Shown here: piece after piece, positions 1-7,994 of the stretch | How the letters are laid out: each line of letters begins with the position of its first letter | Position numbering within the stretch: the stretch's first letter is position 1 | Assembly (NCBI RefSeq): GCF_000174435.1 | Contig: NZ_ACJN02000002.1 | Span: 620,001 to 684,000, forward strand | Length of the DNA stretch: 64,000 bases | Reading direction: 5' to 3' | DNA from: Desulfonatronospira thiodismutans ASO3-1 | GTDB taxonomy: Bacteria; Desulfobacterota; Desulfovibrionia; Desulfovibrionales; Desulfonatronovibrionaceae | Translations under genes and position numbers: made by a program | The notes under the pieces: model-generated | What the model was told of the DNA's origin: nothing | Database searches by the model: none | The model's input: the letters and a program-made list of their open reading frames with translations, nothing else

Positions 1-1285
1 TGTAGGTCTGGCGCTCCCGGATAATCCCCCTGGTACCTGAGGCACTGGCTTTGGTGATGGTCTCTGCAGTAACAAAGGGATCCTCGCCGAAATAAATCTC
101 TTTCTCCGCTCCAGTAAAACTAAAATCCCGGCGGCCCACCATGGCCTGGTCATGAAAAAACACGGCCTCGCCTGGCGGAATGTTCTGAACCTTATCCAGA
201 TCCAACTGTGCCCGCAAAAAAGCATTGTTGCTTCTGCTGGGGCGCAGCAGACGTACAAACTCTGCAGGCCAGGTCTCCTCGTGGATCTTTATCCTGGGCC
301 TTTCCCCGGCTGCCAGATCCTGCTCTCCCAGATGCCAGACGGAAAACTGTCCCCGGCGCTCCTGGACCGGTGCTTTATCCGCGGCAGCCTCCATTACAGA
401 CATCCTGACGTCCCTGGGTCCGGGCAGGCCTGCTTCCGGTATTGGGCGGACAATCCAGTCCGGAATCCGGGGAGGGTCCAGGTCAGTCTGCGGCTCCAGG
501 GTGGCCAGACTGATGCGGGTATCCTGCCAGTCATGGCCGCTGCTCTGCCAGACCCTGGCATTCCAGGTAAATTGCACCCCGCCCTCGGCGGAATCCGCCT
601 GCAGCCGGTATTCAGGCTCCCATCCGCACCCGGACAGAATATAATCAAAGGCTATACCTGCAGCTTCCAAGCTGTCTGCACCTTCCAGAAACACCAGCAC
701 TTCCCAGGTCTTGTGCTCGGGACCCGTAATTTCCCTCAGTCTGTCCTGCAGCTCCTGGATTCTTTTTTCAATCTCCTCCAGTTCATTCCCAGCCTCGGAC
801 TTCTCCAGATAAGCAAGCTTCAAAGCTTCAAAGATTTTGGCAGCCGCCTGGTCCATCCGGTCTGCTTCCTCATGGTGATCCCTGCGGGATTCCCAGAAGG
901 CTGTCCGGGCTTGGTAAGCCTTCAGGACAGCTTCCTGCTTCTGTCTGCTGCTTTCATGCTCCTGGAGCTTTTGTCTAAGCTCCCGGACCCGCCTGGAATC
1001 TTCCGGGTCTGTCCTGGACCACTGCACATCTGCCACTGAAAGATCTTCCGGAGCTTCAGGGCGCACCAGCAGAGTGGAAGGATCAGCCTGGGCCGGGAGC
1101 TCCAGCCTCACTGCTGTCCGGCCTTCTCTTTCCTGCACTTCAAACTTCCCGGCATCCCAGACCCGGGCGGAATCGGGAAAGATCAGAACCTCCCTGGGAG
1201 ATGCCTGGGCCTTGAAGGATGCCACAAGACTTATTCCCACCAGTGCCGTCAGACAAAGCATAAACTTTTTTAACTTAGCAGACAT
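1..1285 (-). CDS. DUF4139 (mucoidy inhibitor A-like) secreted protein, C-terminus outside window
   Basis: An open frame of about 428 codons starts at the ATG at 1285 and runs off the window edge without a stop, so the C-terminal half is missing. The N-terminus is a signal peptide (basic MSAKLKKF, then a hydrophobic stretch ending near FKAQAS). It is followed by a DUF4140-like beta region (VLIFPDSARVWD), a long charged coiled coil at about residues 105-190, and the start of a DUF4139 beta domain with WEPEYRL and WQSSGHDWQDTRISLAT. This order (DUF4140, coiled coil, DUF4139) is that of the MuiA family, whose biochemical role is unknown. It lies 69 bp downstream of the histidine kinase gene on the same strand and may be cotranscribed with it. 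Family assignment is firm; function is not. Confidence 0.85.
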   Translation of the reverse strand, partial: MSAKLKKFMLCLTALVGISLVASFKAQASPREVLIFPDSARVWDAGKFEVQEREGRTAVRLELPAQADPSTLLVRPEAPEDLSVADVQWSRTDPEDSRRVRELRQKLQEHESSRQKQEAVLKAYQARTAFWESRRDHHEEADRMDQAAAKIFEALKLAYLEKSEAGNELEEIEKRIQELQDRLREITGPEHKTWEVLVFLEGADSLEAAGIAFDYILSGCGWEPEYRLQADSAEGGVQFTWNARVWQSSGHDWQDTRISLATLEPQTDLDPPRIPDWIVRPIPEAGLPGPRDVRMSVMEAAADKAPVQERRGQFSVWHLGEQDLAAGERPRIKIHEETWPAEFVRLLRPSRSNNAFLRAQLDLDKVQNIPPGEAVFFHDQAMVGRRDFSFTGAEKEIYFGEDPFVTAETITKASASGTRGIIRERQTY

Positions 1286-1354
1286 TGCCGACTCCTTGGA
1301 CTATAATCAGACATGTTCCGGCAACTGCCGGGCAGGAACACTTCACAGGACAGA

Positions 1355-2875
1355 CTATTTCTCATCCTCGGGCATGGCCGGGAACAGGGGCAGACGAATG
1401 GTTATGCTTGTTCCCTGTCCTTCCAGGCTGAGCACATCTATCTTTCCGCCCATGTCATCCAGAATTTTCTTGGTCATGGCCAGGCCCAGACCTGCTCCTG
1501 AATTCTCTTTGGTGGAATAGAAGGGGTTAAAAATCTTGTCCCGTATTTCCTTGGAAATGCCCTTACCGGTATCGCTCACCTCAATCACCACGAACTCCCA
1601 CTCCACAAAAGTCTCCAGGCCTAATGTACCTCCCTCGGGCATGGCTTCCAGGGCATTCTTCACCAGATTAATAATGCACTGCTTGAGCAGTTCCGGGTCT
1701 CCCCTGGCTTTGGCCATATTCGGGGGCATTTCCATTTCAATGCTTACATCCTGCTCCTTGCAGGTTAAGTTAAAAAGCTGCATGACCTCCTGGACCACCC
1801 CGTTTACATCTACTTCCTGCTGAACAGGCTCAGTTGGGCGGGCAAAGTTGATTATGCTCTTGAGAATCCTGTCCAGGCGCTTTGATTCCTGCAGAATTAT
1901 GTTGACCTTGTCCCTGGAAACCGCGTCCAGATCAGGATTTCTGAGCACTGCATTGGCAAAACCTCCAATGGCAAAAAGAGGGTTTCTGATTTCATGAGCG
2001 ATATAGGTGGACAGTTCACCTATGGCTGCAAGCTTTTCCGACTGCTGCAGACGCTTTTCCATCTCTGTACGTACGGTGATGTCCCGGCGCATCTCCACCA
2101 CCCTGGAAAGCTGCCCTGCCGCATCAAACACAGGATAAGTATAGATCCTGAAATAATGGGCTCGTCCCTGCTCATCCACCCAGGTCTGCATGGCTTCTGC
2201 AGGCCGGTGCTCTTCCATGGTCGTGCGGAAAGGACATTCGGTGCCGTTGAAACCCGGTCCGGAGGAGGCATCGCTGCAGGCGAACAGTTCCCAGCAGTGT
2301 TTGCCTATAATGTCCTCCTTTTTTCTATCCATCCTTTTGACGACGCCCATGTTCACATCCTGGATGACCCCGCTGGTATTAAGAAGCAGTATATCGTCCT
2401 GGATCTGGTCTGTAACCGCTTCAAAAAGCGCCCTCTGCTGTTTTAGATTCAGCCTGCACTTGTTGCTCACCTCGGCCATGATGAGCATCCCGCAAAGAAA
2501 GGTGGCAGCATTGTGATCCACCATGGAGATATTCGCCGGCAGGCTCTTGCGCAGCTTTTTGACCATGTGCTGCTTGTCTGTCAGCTCTATGACCAGATTT
2601 ATTTCCGGGTGGGCTTTGAGCATATCATGGTGGGATTCATAGAGCTTCACCCCCATTTCCAGGGCTTTTCGCAGGCGCCTGTCCCTGGAGTAGGGCTGGG
2701 ACAGGGCGACAAGATTGAGCCTGGGAAAAAACTCTTCCAGGTCAGGGTTGCGGGTCAGCTGCAGGATGGATTCAAACCCGGTACCCGTACCGATGATGCC
2801 TATATTGAAGCCTTTCTCCACTTCTTCCAGTATGCACAGCTGCTCCTGGTGCAAAAAATCTTCTTCCTGGGACAT
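1355..2875 (-). CDS. PAS-domain sensor histidine kinase with an N-terminal Rossmann-like domain
   Basis: The 506-residue protein lacks transmembrane segments and should be cytoplasmic. Residues 22-135 begin with a glycine-rich nucleotide-binding pattern (GIIGTGTGFES) and resemble an NAD(P)-binding fold rather than a receiver. Residues 150-275 form a PAS domain. A HisKA region carries the phospho-acceptor His294 in AHEIRNPL, and the HATPase domain shows the N box (NLVKNALEAM), the G1 box (DTGKGI) and the G2 box (GAGLGLA). It is therefore a full autokinase. No response regulator gene is next to it. The start at 2875 was kept because no better internal ATG precedes the Rossmann domain. The ligand of the N-terminal domain is unknown; a redox or nucleotide cue is an inference. 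Confidence 0.9.
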   Translation of the reverse strand: MSQEEDFLHQEQLCILEEVEKGFNIGIIGTGTGFESILQLTRNPDLEEFFPRLNLVALSQPYSRDRRLRKALEMGVKLYESHHDMLKAHPEINLVIELTDKQHMVKKLRKSLPANISMVDHNAATFLCGMLIMAEVSNKCRLNLKQQRALFEAVTDQIQDDILLLNTSGVIQDVNMGVVKRMDRKKEDIIGKHCWELFACSDASSGPGFNGTECPFRTTMEEHRPAEAMQTWVDEQGRAHYFRIYTYPVFDAAGQLSRVVEMRRDITVRTEMEKRLQQSEKLAAIGELSTYIAHEIRNPLFAIGGFANAVLRNPDLDAVSRDKVNIILQESKRLDRILKSIINFARPTEPVQQEVDVNGVVQEVMQLFNLTCKEQDVSIEMEMPPNMAKARGDPELLKQCIINLVKNALEAMPEGGTLGLETFVEWEFVVIEVSDTGKGISKEIRDKIFNPFYSTKENSGAGLGLAMTKKILDDMGGKIDVLSLEGQGTSITIRLPLFPAMPEDEK

Positions 2876-2954
2876 TGCTTGCCTCTTGGAACATATTGAA
2901 AATTAGATCAATATCAATTGCCGTAAAGCCCGGTCCGGCCGCTTAAAGCAGGCA

Positions 2955-3473
2955 TCACCTGGCCAGAGCCTTTTCGCTTGCAAAAAACACGCTCTTTTCC
3001 CCGGTTAGAGGTCTTTGCGAGGACGGGTCAACATACCGGTCCTCGGTCAACTGCATCCGATACCCGAAAGTGATATATATGTCCTCTGATCCAGGCATTT
3101 TGTCCGGTTTGAGCCTGAAATCCATGGGTACCCCGTTTTGCGGATCCAGCTCCTGGGTAGGATACACCCTGAGATCTCTAGCCAGTACCCGGCCATCATC
3201 ATCACTTAGATAGGCGGTAATCCACAGGTTGTGCATCCATTTGCCCCACCCGGGAAGGTTTTCCTGCCTGGGATAAGCAGTGCCCTGGATATGGTAGTGA
3301 TCATTCTTCACCTTATTTACGTAGGCAAAGTCCCAGTAGCGCATCTGCAGTTCCTCCTCCTGGTCGAAGCTCAGTGGATTGGAACTCAGATGCTTCACGC
3401 TCATATACGAACATCCGGCCAACATCATTATAATACACAAAAGCAGAATGTATCTGGGCATGCTTTTATCCAT
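2955..3473 (-). CDS. Small outer-membrane-type lipoprotein, unknown function
   Basis: The protein begins MDKSMPRYILLL and has a short hydrophobic signal ending in the lipobox LAGC, so it should be lipidated at that cysteine and anchored in a membrane facing the periplasm. The mature part (about 150 residues) is beta-rich and polar, with no motif I can assign. I chose the ATG at 3473 rather than the longer in-frame start at 3524, because the longer form would place 17 polar residues before the signal. The ATG at 3461 is also possible. It stands alone between the kinase gene and a short tandem-repeat patch. Confidence 0.7.
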   Translation of the reverse strand: MDKSMPRYILLLCIIMMLAGCSYMSVKHLSSNPLSFDQEEELQMRYWDFAYVNKVKNDHYHIQGTAYPRQENLPGWGKWMHNLWITAYLSDDDGRVLARDLRVYPTQELDPQNGVPMDFRLKPDKMPGSEDIYITFGYRMQLTEDRYVDPSSQRPLTGEKSVFFASEKALAR

Positions 3474-3560
3474 TGTAGCCCCCGTTGGTTTGCTTTTCCC
3501 GGCAACAGGACCTCCGCCCGTCACCCCCTGCTGACAACCCCTGCTACATAACCAATAATC

Positions 3561-3640
3561 TTCCTGAATTCCTCAATTCCCCAATCCCCCAATCCATAAA
3601 TCCCTTAATTCCTTAATTCCTTAATTCTAAATCCATCAAT
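3561..3640. repeat. Short tandem repeats based on CCTTAATT / CAATCCC
   Basis: This intergenic patch contains three consecutive copies of the 8-mer CCTTAATT (around 3603-3626), preceded by degenerate units such as CTCAATTCC and CCCAATCC. It fills most of the gap between the lipoprotein gene and the YkgJ-like gene. It does not have the repeat-spacer structure of a CRISPR. It may be a slippage-generated sequence. Confidence 0.7.
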
Positions 3641-4221
3641 TACTGCTTAAAAGGCGGTCCATGCATAATCATCTCCGCCAAAGTCATATTAACCCTGTCC
3701 ATTTTTACTATCTTTGGACCAACATAGCTTTGCTCCAGCCAGGCCAACTGATGATAAAACCTGGTCCGGTCCAGCCTGGGGACATGGCTTAGATGCTCTG
3801 TCTTTTCCCGGCACCTGAAGCACCCCGGAAATTCCCGGGAGCGCCCCCCGGGAGCGGTGTGGGTGCTGGGCACCCCGTGCAGGCGGCAGATCATAAGCCT
3901 GTGATGGTACAAAACACACCAGCCATCAAAGTTTACCGGGCACATGATCAAGGGATCTCTGCCCTGGGACAGGTCGGTGTTCATCTGTTCCACGTATTCC
4001 CCGGCCCGCTCCACGATCTCCCGGCGTATTTCCGGGCGGCACTGCTCCAGGCCTTTCCAGAAATAGGCCCATTCCACCCTGGTATGATGCCTGAAAAAAC
4101 TGTTGCAGCAGTTGTCCGGGCACCCATCGCAGGTAAACCCGGTTTCGGCTGCTACCTGATCATAACTGTTCTGCATCTCCTGGTACAGCTTCTCAAGCTT
4201 ATTGAAAACCACCCTGGGCAT
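3640..4221 (-). CDS. YkgJ-type cysteine-cluster protein (putative metal-binding)
   Basis: The protein contains the YkgJ/UPF0153 cysteine signature near its N-terminus (CDGCPDNCCNSFF), followed by further cysteines in CPVNFDGWC and CRLHGVPS. The family is predicted to bind zinc or an iron-sulfur cluster; no enzymatic activity is established. I place the start at the ATG at 4221 (193 residues), which overlaps the stop of the upstream kinase-like gene by one base (TGATG), a typical translational coupling. A longer in-frame start at 4263 would lie within the upstream gene. The coupling suggests joint expression with the small-molecule kinase, but no pathway follows from that. Confidence 0.8.
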   Translation of the reverse strand: MPRVVFNKLEKLYQEMQNSYDQVAAETGFTCDGCPDNCCNSFFRHHTRVEWAYFWKGLEQCRPEIRREIVERAGEYVEQMNTDLSQGRDPLIMCPVNFDGWCVLYHHRLMICRLHGVPSTHTAPGGRSREFPGCFRCREKTEHLSHVPRLDRTRFYHQLAWLEQSYVGPKIVKMDRVNMTLAEMIMHGPPFKQ

Positions 4222-4799
4222 CAATTTTTTAATTTTTGCCACTGTCTTAAAACCTCTACACACTGCTCCGGGCTTTTTTTATCCGTATCCAGGACCAGTT
4301 GGGCATATTTTTCATACAAAGGCCTGCGCTGGCGGTATACCTGCTCCAGGCTGAAACCCTTCTGCACCGCCATGCCCCTGTCCCGGGCATCGCTGATACG
4401 CTTAGAAATGACCTCCAGTCCGGCCCTGAGATAAACTATGCGGCCAAGGCTTCCCAGGTGCTGCATGGCCCGGGGGCGATAAACCACGCTTCCTCCAGTG
4501 GAAATGACCGCCTGATGCAGATTTATGGAACTTACCAGTTCCGCCTCGGCATCAAGAAATCCCTCCAGGCCCAGGTGGTCTAAAACAGCCTGCAGGGGCA
4601 TTCCCCACCAGGCCTGAATCAGATAATCCGTATCAACCCAGGCGCACCTTCTGTCTGCGCATAAAATCCTGCCCAGGGTGGACTTGCCCGAACCCGGCAT
4701 ACCGATTAAAATCAGACAGGTGGATTGCTGCAGTATCTTTTTTTCTTTGTTCTGCGACACTTGATAGACCCTGGCATCACTTAGCCATGAAGCTGTCAA
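4221..4799 (-). CDS. Shikimate-kinase-like P-loop kinase
   Basis: A 192-residue protein of the shikimate kinase fold. It has a Walker A loop GMPGSGKST at about residues 33-41, the DTD motif in WVDTDYLI, a glycine-rich turn STGGSVVYRP, and a lid rich in arginine (QRRPLYEKYAQ). In true shikimate kinases the sequence after the DTD motif has an arginine in an FRxxE context that binds shikimate; here the matching place reads GFLDAE, so this arginine is missing. The substrate may therefore differ. The first 25 residues are atypical, and a later non-ATG start cannot be excluded. It is coupled to the YkgJ-type gene by a one-base overlap. Confidence 0.75.
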   Translation of the reverse strand: MTASWLSDARVYQVSQNKEKKILQQSTCLILIGMPGSGKSTLGRILCADRRCAWVDTDYLIQAWWGMPLQAVLDHLGLEGFLDAEAELVSSINLHQAVISTGGSVVYRPRAMQHLGSLGRIVYLRAGLEVISKRISDARDRGMAVQKGFSLEQVYRQRRPLYEKYAQLVLDTDKKSPEQCVEVLRQWQKLKN

Positions 4800-4979
4800 T
4801 ATTGAATAATTGAATCAGCGGCAAAAGAAAAGGGCCAACTCCATCCAAATTTGAACAGGCATGGGAATTGACCAAAGTCTTTGTACCGCCTATAAACACC
4901 CCGGGGCCGATAACCCGGGATCAAGAACGCCCGGGCAATAGCCCGTGCGCAGACCGCCAATTTCTTTCCAGGAGAATTC

Positions 4980-5597
4980 ATGCAGGACAAAAGCCTGGAT
5001 ATTATTCATGCCCACGCCCGGGACGGGTCCAGGGCCAGGGACGCTTTTTTCGAGAAAAACGCTTTAGAACTTGCAGCCATCAGCAGAACAATCGCCGCAA
5101 GCATGGTGGCCGGGGGCAAGGTGCTTTTCTGCGGAAATGGCGGCAGCGCGGCCGATGCCCAGCACCTGGCGGCTGAATTCGTAAACCGCTTTCTTCTGGA
5201 AAGGCCACCTTTGCCGGCCATTGCCCTGACCACGGATACCTCTATACTTACAGCCATAAGCAATGATTATCATTTCCACGAGGTATTCGTAAAGCAGGTC
5301 AAGGCCCTGGGTCGCTCCGGGGATATCCTGGTGGGCATATCCACCTCCGGGGGCAGCGACAATATCAACAAGGCCCTGCATCAGGCCCTGGAATTGGATA
5401 TGGTCACAGTGGGGCTCACGGGTAAAAAGGGCCGGGAGCCCATGCAGGCATGCTGCTCTCACCTGCTCGTGGTGGACGAGGAATCAACCCCCATCATCCA
5501 GGAGGTGCACATTGCCGCCGGGCACATCCTCTGCATGCTTGTGGATCACTACCTTTTTGAAAAACCACAGGAATCGAAAAAGGGTCAGGGATGCTGA
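4980..5597 (+). CDS. gmhA: Phosphoheptose isomerase GmhA
   Basis: GmhA converts sedoheptulose 7-phosphate to D-glycero-D-manno-heptose 7-phosphate, the first step in making the heptose of the lipopolysaccharide core. The 205-residue length is normal. The SIS domain is clear: GNGGSAADAQH carries the sugar-phosphate-binding serine, STSGGSDNI is the second phosphate loop, and ESTPIIQEVHIAAGH holds the catalytic Glu and His region. A good ribosome binding site (AGGAG) lies just before the ATG. It is divergent from the minus-strand genes to its left. The stop is followed by a repeat-filled gap rather than another heptose gene, so it seems to stand apart from the rest of the pathway. Confidence 0.95.
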   Translation: MQDKSLDIIHAHARDGSRARDAFFEKNALELAAISRTIAASMVAGGKVLFCGNGGSAADAQHLAAEFVNRFLLERPPLPAIALTTDTSILTAISNDYHFHEVFVKQVKALGRSGDILVGISTSGGSDNINKALHQALELDMVTVGLTGKKGREPMQACCSHLLVVDEESTPIIQEVHIAAGHILCMLVDHYLFEKPQESKKGQGC

Positions 5598-5629
5598 AAT
5601 GCCGGGATTCTGGGATTTAGAGCAGGCCA

Positions 5630-5861
5630 GGGGACTGTTCCGCACTTACTTTTTAATGTGGCCCATGCCCGCAACCCAAGCGAAAAAATTGCCCCTGAGC
5701 ACTTAAGCATCTGTGCTTACGCTTATCATCGGGGTCGGTATCGGTATCGGGGTCGAGGTCGGAATCAAATCCGTTAGGCACAGTCAAGTGCGACGCTGTC
5801 CGGTATTTTCGATTCCGATACCGATTCCGACACAAAAATAAGTGCGGGGGTGCCTGTCCCC
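5630..5861. repeat. Nested palindromic element with CGCACTTATTTTT arms
   Basis: The left arm GGGGACTGTTCCGCACTTAC (from 5630) pairs with the right arm AATAAGTGCGGGGGTGCCTG and its TCCCC end at 5861. Inside it sits a second inverted pair made of GGTATC/GGAATC-type hexamers: GTCGGTATCGGTATCGG from 5735 and GATTCCGATACCGATTCCGA from 5811. Similar GGGGAC-cored palindromes recur through the window. The element fills the gap between gmhA and the FmdB-type gene and could fold into a long hairpin. I see no gene here. Confidence 0.8.
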
Positions 5862-5924
5862 GATGACTGTAAACAGCAAAGCTTGAAAAGTTTCGCAGTA
5901 GCGCTAAAAATGGAGGAAACATAA

Positions 5925-6164
5925 ATGCCTTTACATGAGTTTGTATGTGTGGATTGTGGACAAGAATTTGAAGAACTTATCCTCAAGGAGGACGAAACAG
6001 TAACCTGCCCCGGATGCAGGGGATCCAATGCCCAGAAACTCATATCCGCCTGCAAGTTCAGGACTGGCGGGCCGGTGGTCCAGGGCAGCCCTTCGGCCAA
6101 TGCCATAACCTCCAGAAGTTCCGGATGCGGCGGGTGTGCCGGCGGAAACTGTTCCAGCTGTTAA
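5925..6164 (+). CDS. FmdB-family zinc-ribbon protein
   Basis: A 79-residue protein that begins MPLHEFVCVDCGQEFE and has the FmdB-type zinc ribbon formed by CVDC (near residue 9) and CPGC (near residue 28). The tail is rich in glycine, serine and cysteine (GCGGCAGGNCSSC). The family was named for a putative regulator of formamidase genes, but most members are uncharacterised. The tail cysteines may bind another metal ion. A GGAGG site lies a few bases before the ATG. It is followed closely by mtaD on the same strand. Confidence 0.85.
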   Translation: MPLHEFVCVDCGQEFEELILKEDETVTCPGCRGSNAQKLISACKFRTGGPVVQGSPSANAITSRSSGCGGCAGGNCSSC

Positions 6165-6188
6165 CCCCGGATTTTTCAGGAGAACGGC

Positions 6189-7445
6189 ATGTCTTCACTG
6201 CTTATAAAAGACGTCCTGTTGAAAGACCGTATCGTTGACGTCCTGATCCGAAACGGGCGATTCCAGGATATCGCCCCCGGCCTGGAAGAACCAGAGGCTC
6301 AGGTGTTGGACGGAAGGGACAAGGCCATACTGCCCTCGTTTATCAATTCACACACACACGCCGCCATGACTCTGCTTCGCGGCTACGCCGACGACCTGGA
6401 CCTGCATACTTGGCTGACCCAGCATATCTGGCCCTTTGAACACCAGCTGACTTTTAACGACGTTTATATCGGGGCCAAGCTGGCCTGTCTGGAGATGATC
6501 AAGACAGGAACCACCTTTTTTTGCGACATGTACTGGCATATGCCGGCCACCCTGAAAGCGGTGGAGGAGATGGGCATCCGTGCGGCCCTGTCCTCTGTTT
6601 TCATTGATTTCGGCGACCCGGCCAAGGCCAAGCAGTTCCGCTCCCGCACCAGGAAGTTCTTCAGAGAAAACGACAGACATGAAAGAATTATTTTCTGTCT
6701 GGGGCCGCACGGAATCTATACCGTGTCCAGGGACTCCCTGGTCTGGGTATCCGAGTTCGCCAGAGAACATGACCTGCTCATACACATCCATGTCTCTGAA
6801 ACCCGGAAAGAAGTTGAAGACTGCCTGCAGGAAAACGGTCTAAGGCCGGTAGAATATCTGGAAAGCATAGGTTTTCTGGGACCCAACGTAATCGCCTGTC
6901 ACAGCATATGGCTGACTGAAAAGGAAATGGACATGCTGGCCCGGCACGGGGTCAAGGTGGTGCACAATCCCGTCTCCAACATGAAACTGGCTTCAGGACT
7001 CTTTCCATATCAGGATATGCGTAAGAGAAATATCTGCATAGGTCTGGGCACTGACGGCTGCTCCTCCAATAACAACCTGGACATGCTCCAGGAGATAAAG
7101 ACCGGGGCATTGCTGGGCAAGAGTTCCACCGGGGAGCCAACCGTATTCCCGGCCCAGGAAGCCTGGGAATGCGCCACTATAAACGGGGGGGAGATTTTCG
7201 GCCTGGAAGCCGGGACTATAGCCGTGGGGCAGTTGGCCGACTGCATCCTGGTGGACCTTGACCATCACACCCTGATACCCAGACACGATCTCATATCCAA
7301 CCTGGTCTATTCCGCTTCCAGCGAATGCATTGACACCACCATCTGCAACGGGCGCGTCCTCATGCAGGGCCGAAAAGTGCCCGGGGAAGAGCAAATCATC
7401 CAGGAGATCAAAGAGTGGGAGGAAAATCTGAAAAACAGGCCCTGA
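6189..7445 (+). CDS. mtaD: S-adenosylhomocysteine/5'-methylthioadenosine deaminase (MtaD family)
   Basis: A 418-residue cytoplasmic amidohydrolase of the TrzA/MtaD group. Metal ligands and substrate residues are visible: SHTHAAMTLLRG (His-x-His pair), HIHVSET (His and acid), CHSIWLTEKEM (His) and GTDGCSSNNNLDM (Asp). The family deaminates S-adenosylhomocysteine or 5'-methylthioadenosine to the inosine form, a salvage route used by bacteria without SAH hydrolase or MTA nucleosidase. The exact substrate cannot be read from sequence. An AGGAG site precedes the ATG at 6189. Its 3' end overlaps cobO by 31 bp, which points to cotranscription. Confidence 0.9.
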   Translation: MSSLLIKDVLLKDRIVDVLIRNGRFQDIAPGLEEPEAQVLDGRDKAILPSFINSHTHAAMTLLRGYADDLDLHTWLTQHIWPFEHQLTFNDVYIGAKLACLEMIKTGTTFFCDMYWHMPATLKAVEEMGIRAALSSVFIDFGDPAKAKQFRSRTRKFFRENDRHERIIFCLGPHGIYTVSRDSLVWVSEFAREHDLLIHIHVSETRKEVEDCLQENGLRPVEYLESIGFLGPNVIACHSIWLTEKEMDMLARHGVKVVHNPVSNMKLASGLFPYQDMRKRNICIGLGTDGCSSNNNLDMLQEIKTGALLGKSSTGEPTVFPAQEAWECATINGGEIFGLEAGTIAVGQLADCILVDLDHHTLIPRHDLISNLVYSASSECIDTTICNGRVLMQGRKVPGEEQIIQEIKEWEENLKNRP

Positions 7446-7951
7446 TCCTGGTCTACACCGGGGAGGGCAAGGGCAAGACCTCGGCCGCCGTGGGCCAGGC
7501 ACTGCGCGCTCTGGGCGCCGGACTGAGCGTTGGTTTCGGGCAGTTCTTCAAGCGTGATTCCCAGTCCGGAGAGCAGAAAATTCTGAAAAAGCTGCTGCCC
7601 GCGGGCATGTTTCTGGCTTCCGGAGAAGGCTTTTACCGTGACGGGCACGATCATGAGCGCCATCGGGCCAAGGCCCTGGACCTGGTGGACTGGGCCGGGG
7701 AAAAAATACAGGGAAAAGCTCAAATGCTGGTTCTGGACGAGGCTCTGTACGCCCTGAACCGGGGACTGATCGACCGCCGGGAGCTGGAATTTATCCTGGA
7801 CGGGGCTGCAAACAGCGGCACCACTCTGGTACTCACCGGCAGGGACCTGCCGGACTGGCTCAAAGACAGAGCAGACCTGGTTTCGGAAATCCACCTGATC
7901 AAACATCACTTCGAGCAGAACATCCCCGCCCGCAAAGGGATAGAGTTTTAA
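7415..7951 (+). CDS. cobO: Cob(I)yrinic acid a,c-diamide adenosyltransferase (CobO/BtuR family)
   Basis: CobO attaches the adenosyl group of ATP to the cobalt of a corrinoid, giving the coenzyme form. The 178-residue protein begins at a GTG (7415) inside the end of mtaD and has the family P-loop YTGEGKGKTSAAVG at about residues 14-27. Further family patterns are the VLDEALYAL acidic motif and TGRDLPDWL near the C-terminus. The length matches the family. The overlap with mtaD suggests translational coupling, although the two reactions are not directly linked; both act on adenosyl compounds. Confidence 0.92.
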   Translation: MGGKSEKQALILVYTGEGKGKTSAAVGQALRALGAGLSVGFGQFFKRDSQSGEQKILKKLLPAGMFLASGEGFYRDGHDHERHRAKALDLVDWAGEKIQGKAQMLVLDEALYALNRGLIDRRELEFILDGAANSGTTLVLTGRDLPDWLKDRADLVSEIHLIKHHFEQNIPARKGIEF

Positions 7952-7994
7952 AACGCTTCGCAAATGTAAGGCAGCAACCCCGCAAGCATTTATT

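Noticed and set aside
152-1039. Long plus-strand open frame of 295 codons
   Set aside because: It is antisense to the DUF4139 gene, whose minus-strand frame has a signal peptide, coiled coil and family motifs and runs to the window edge. The plus-strand translation is proline/leucine-rich and matches nothing.
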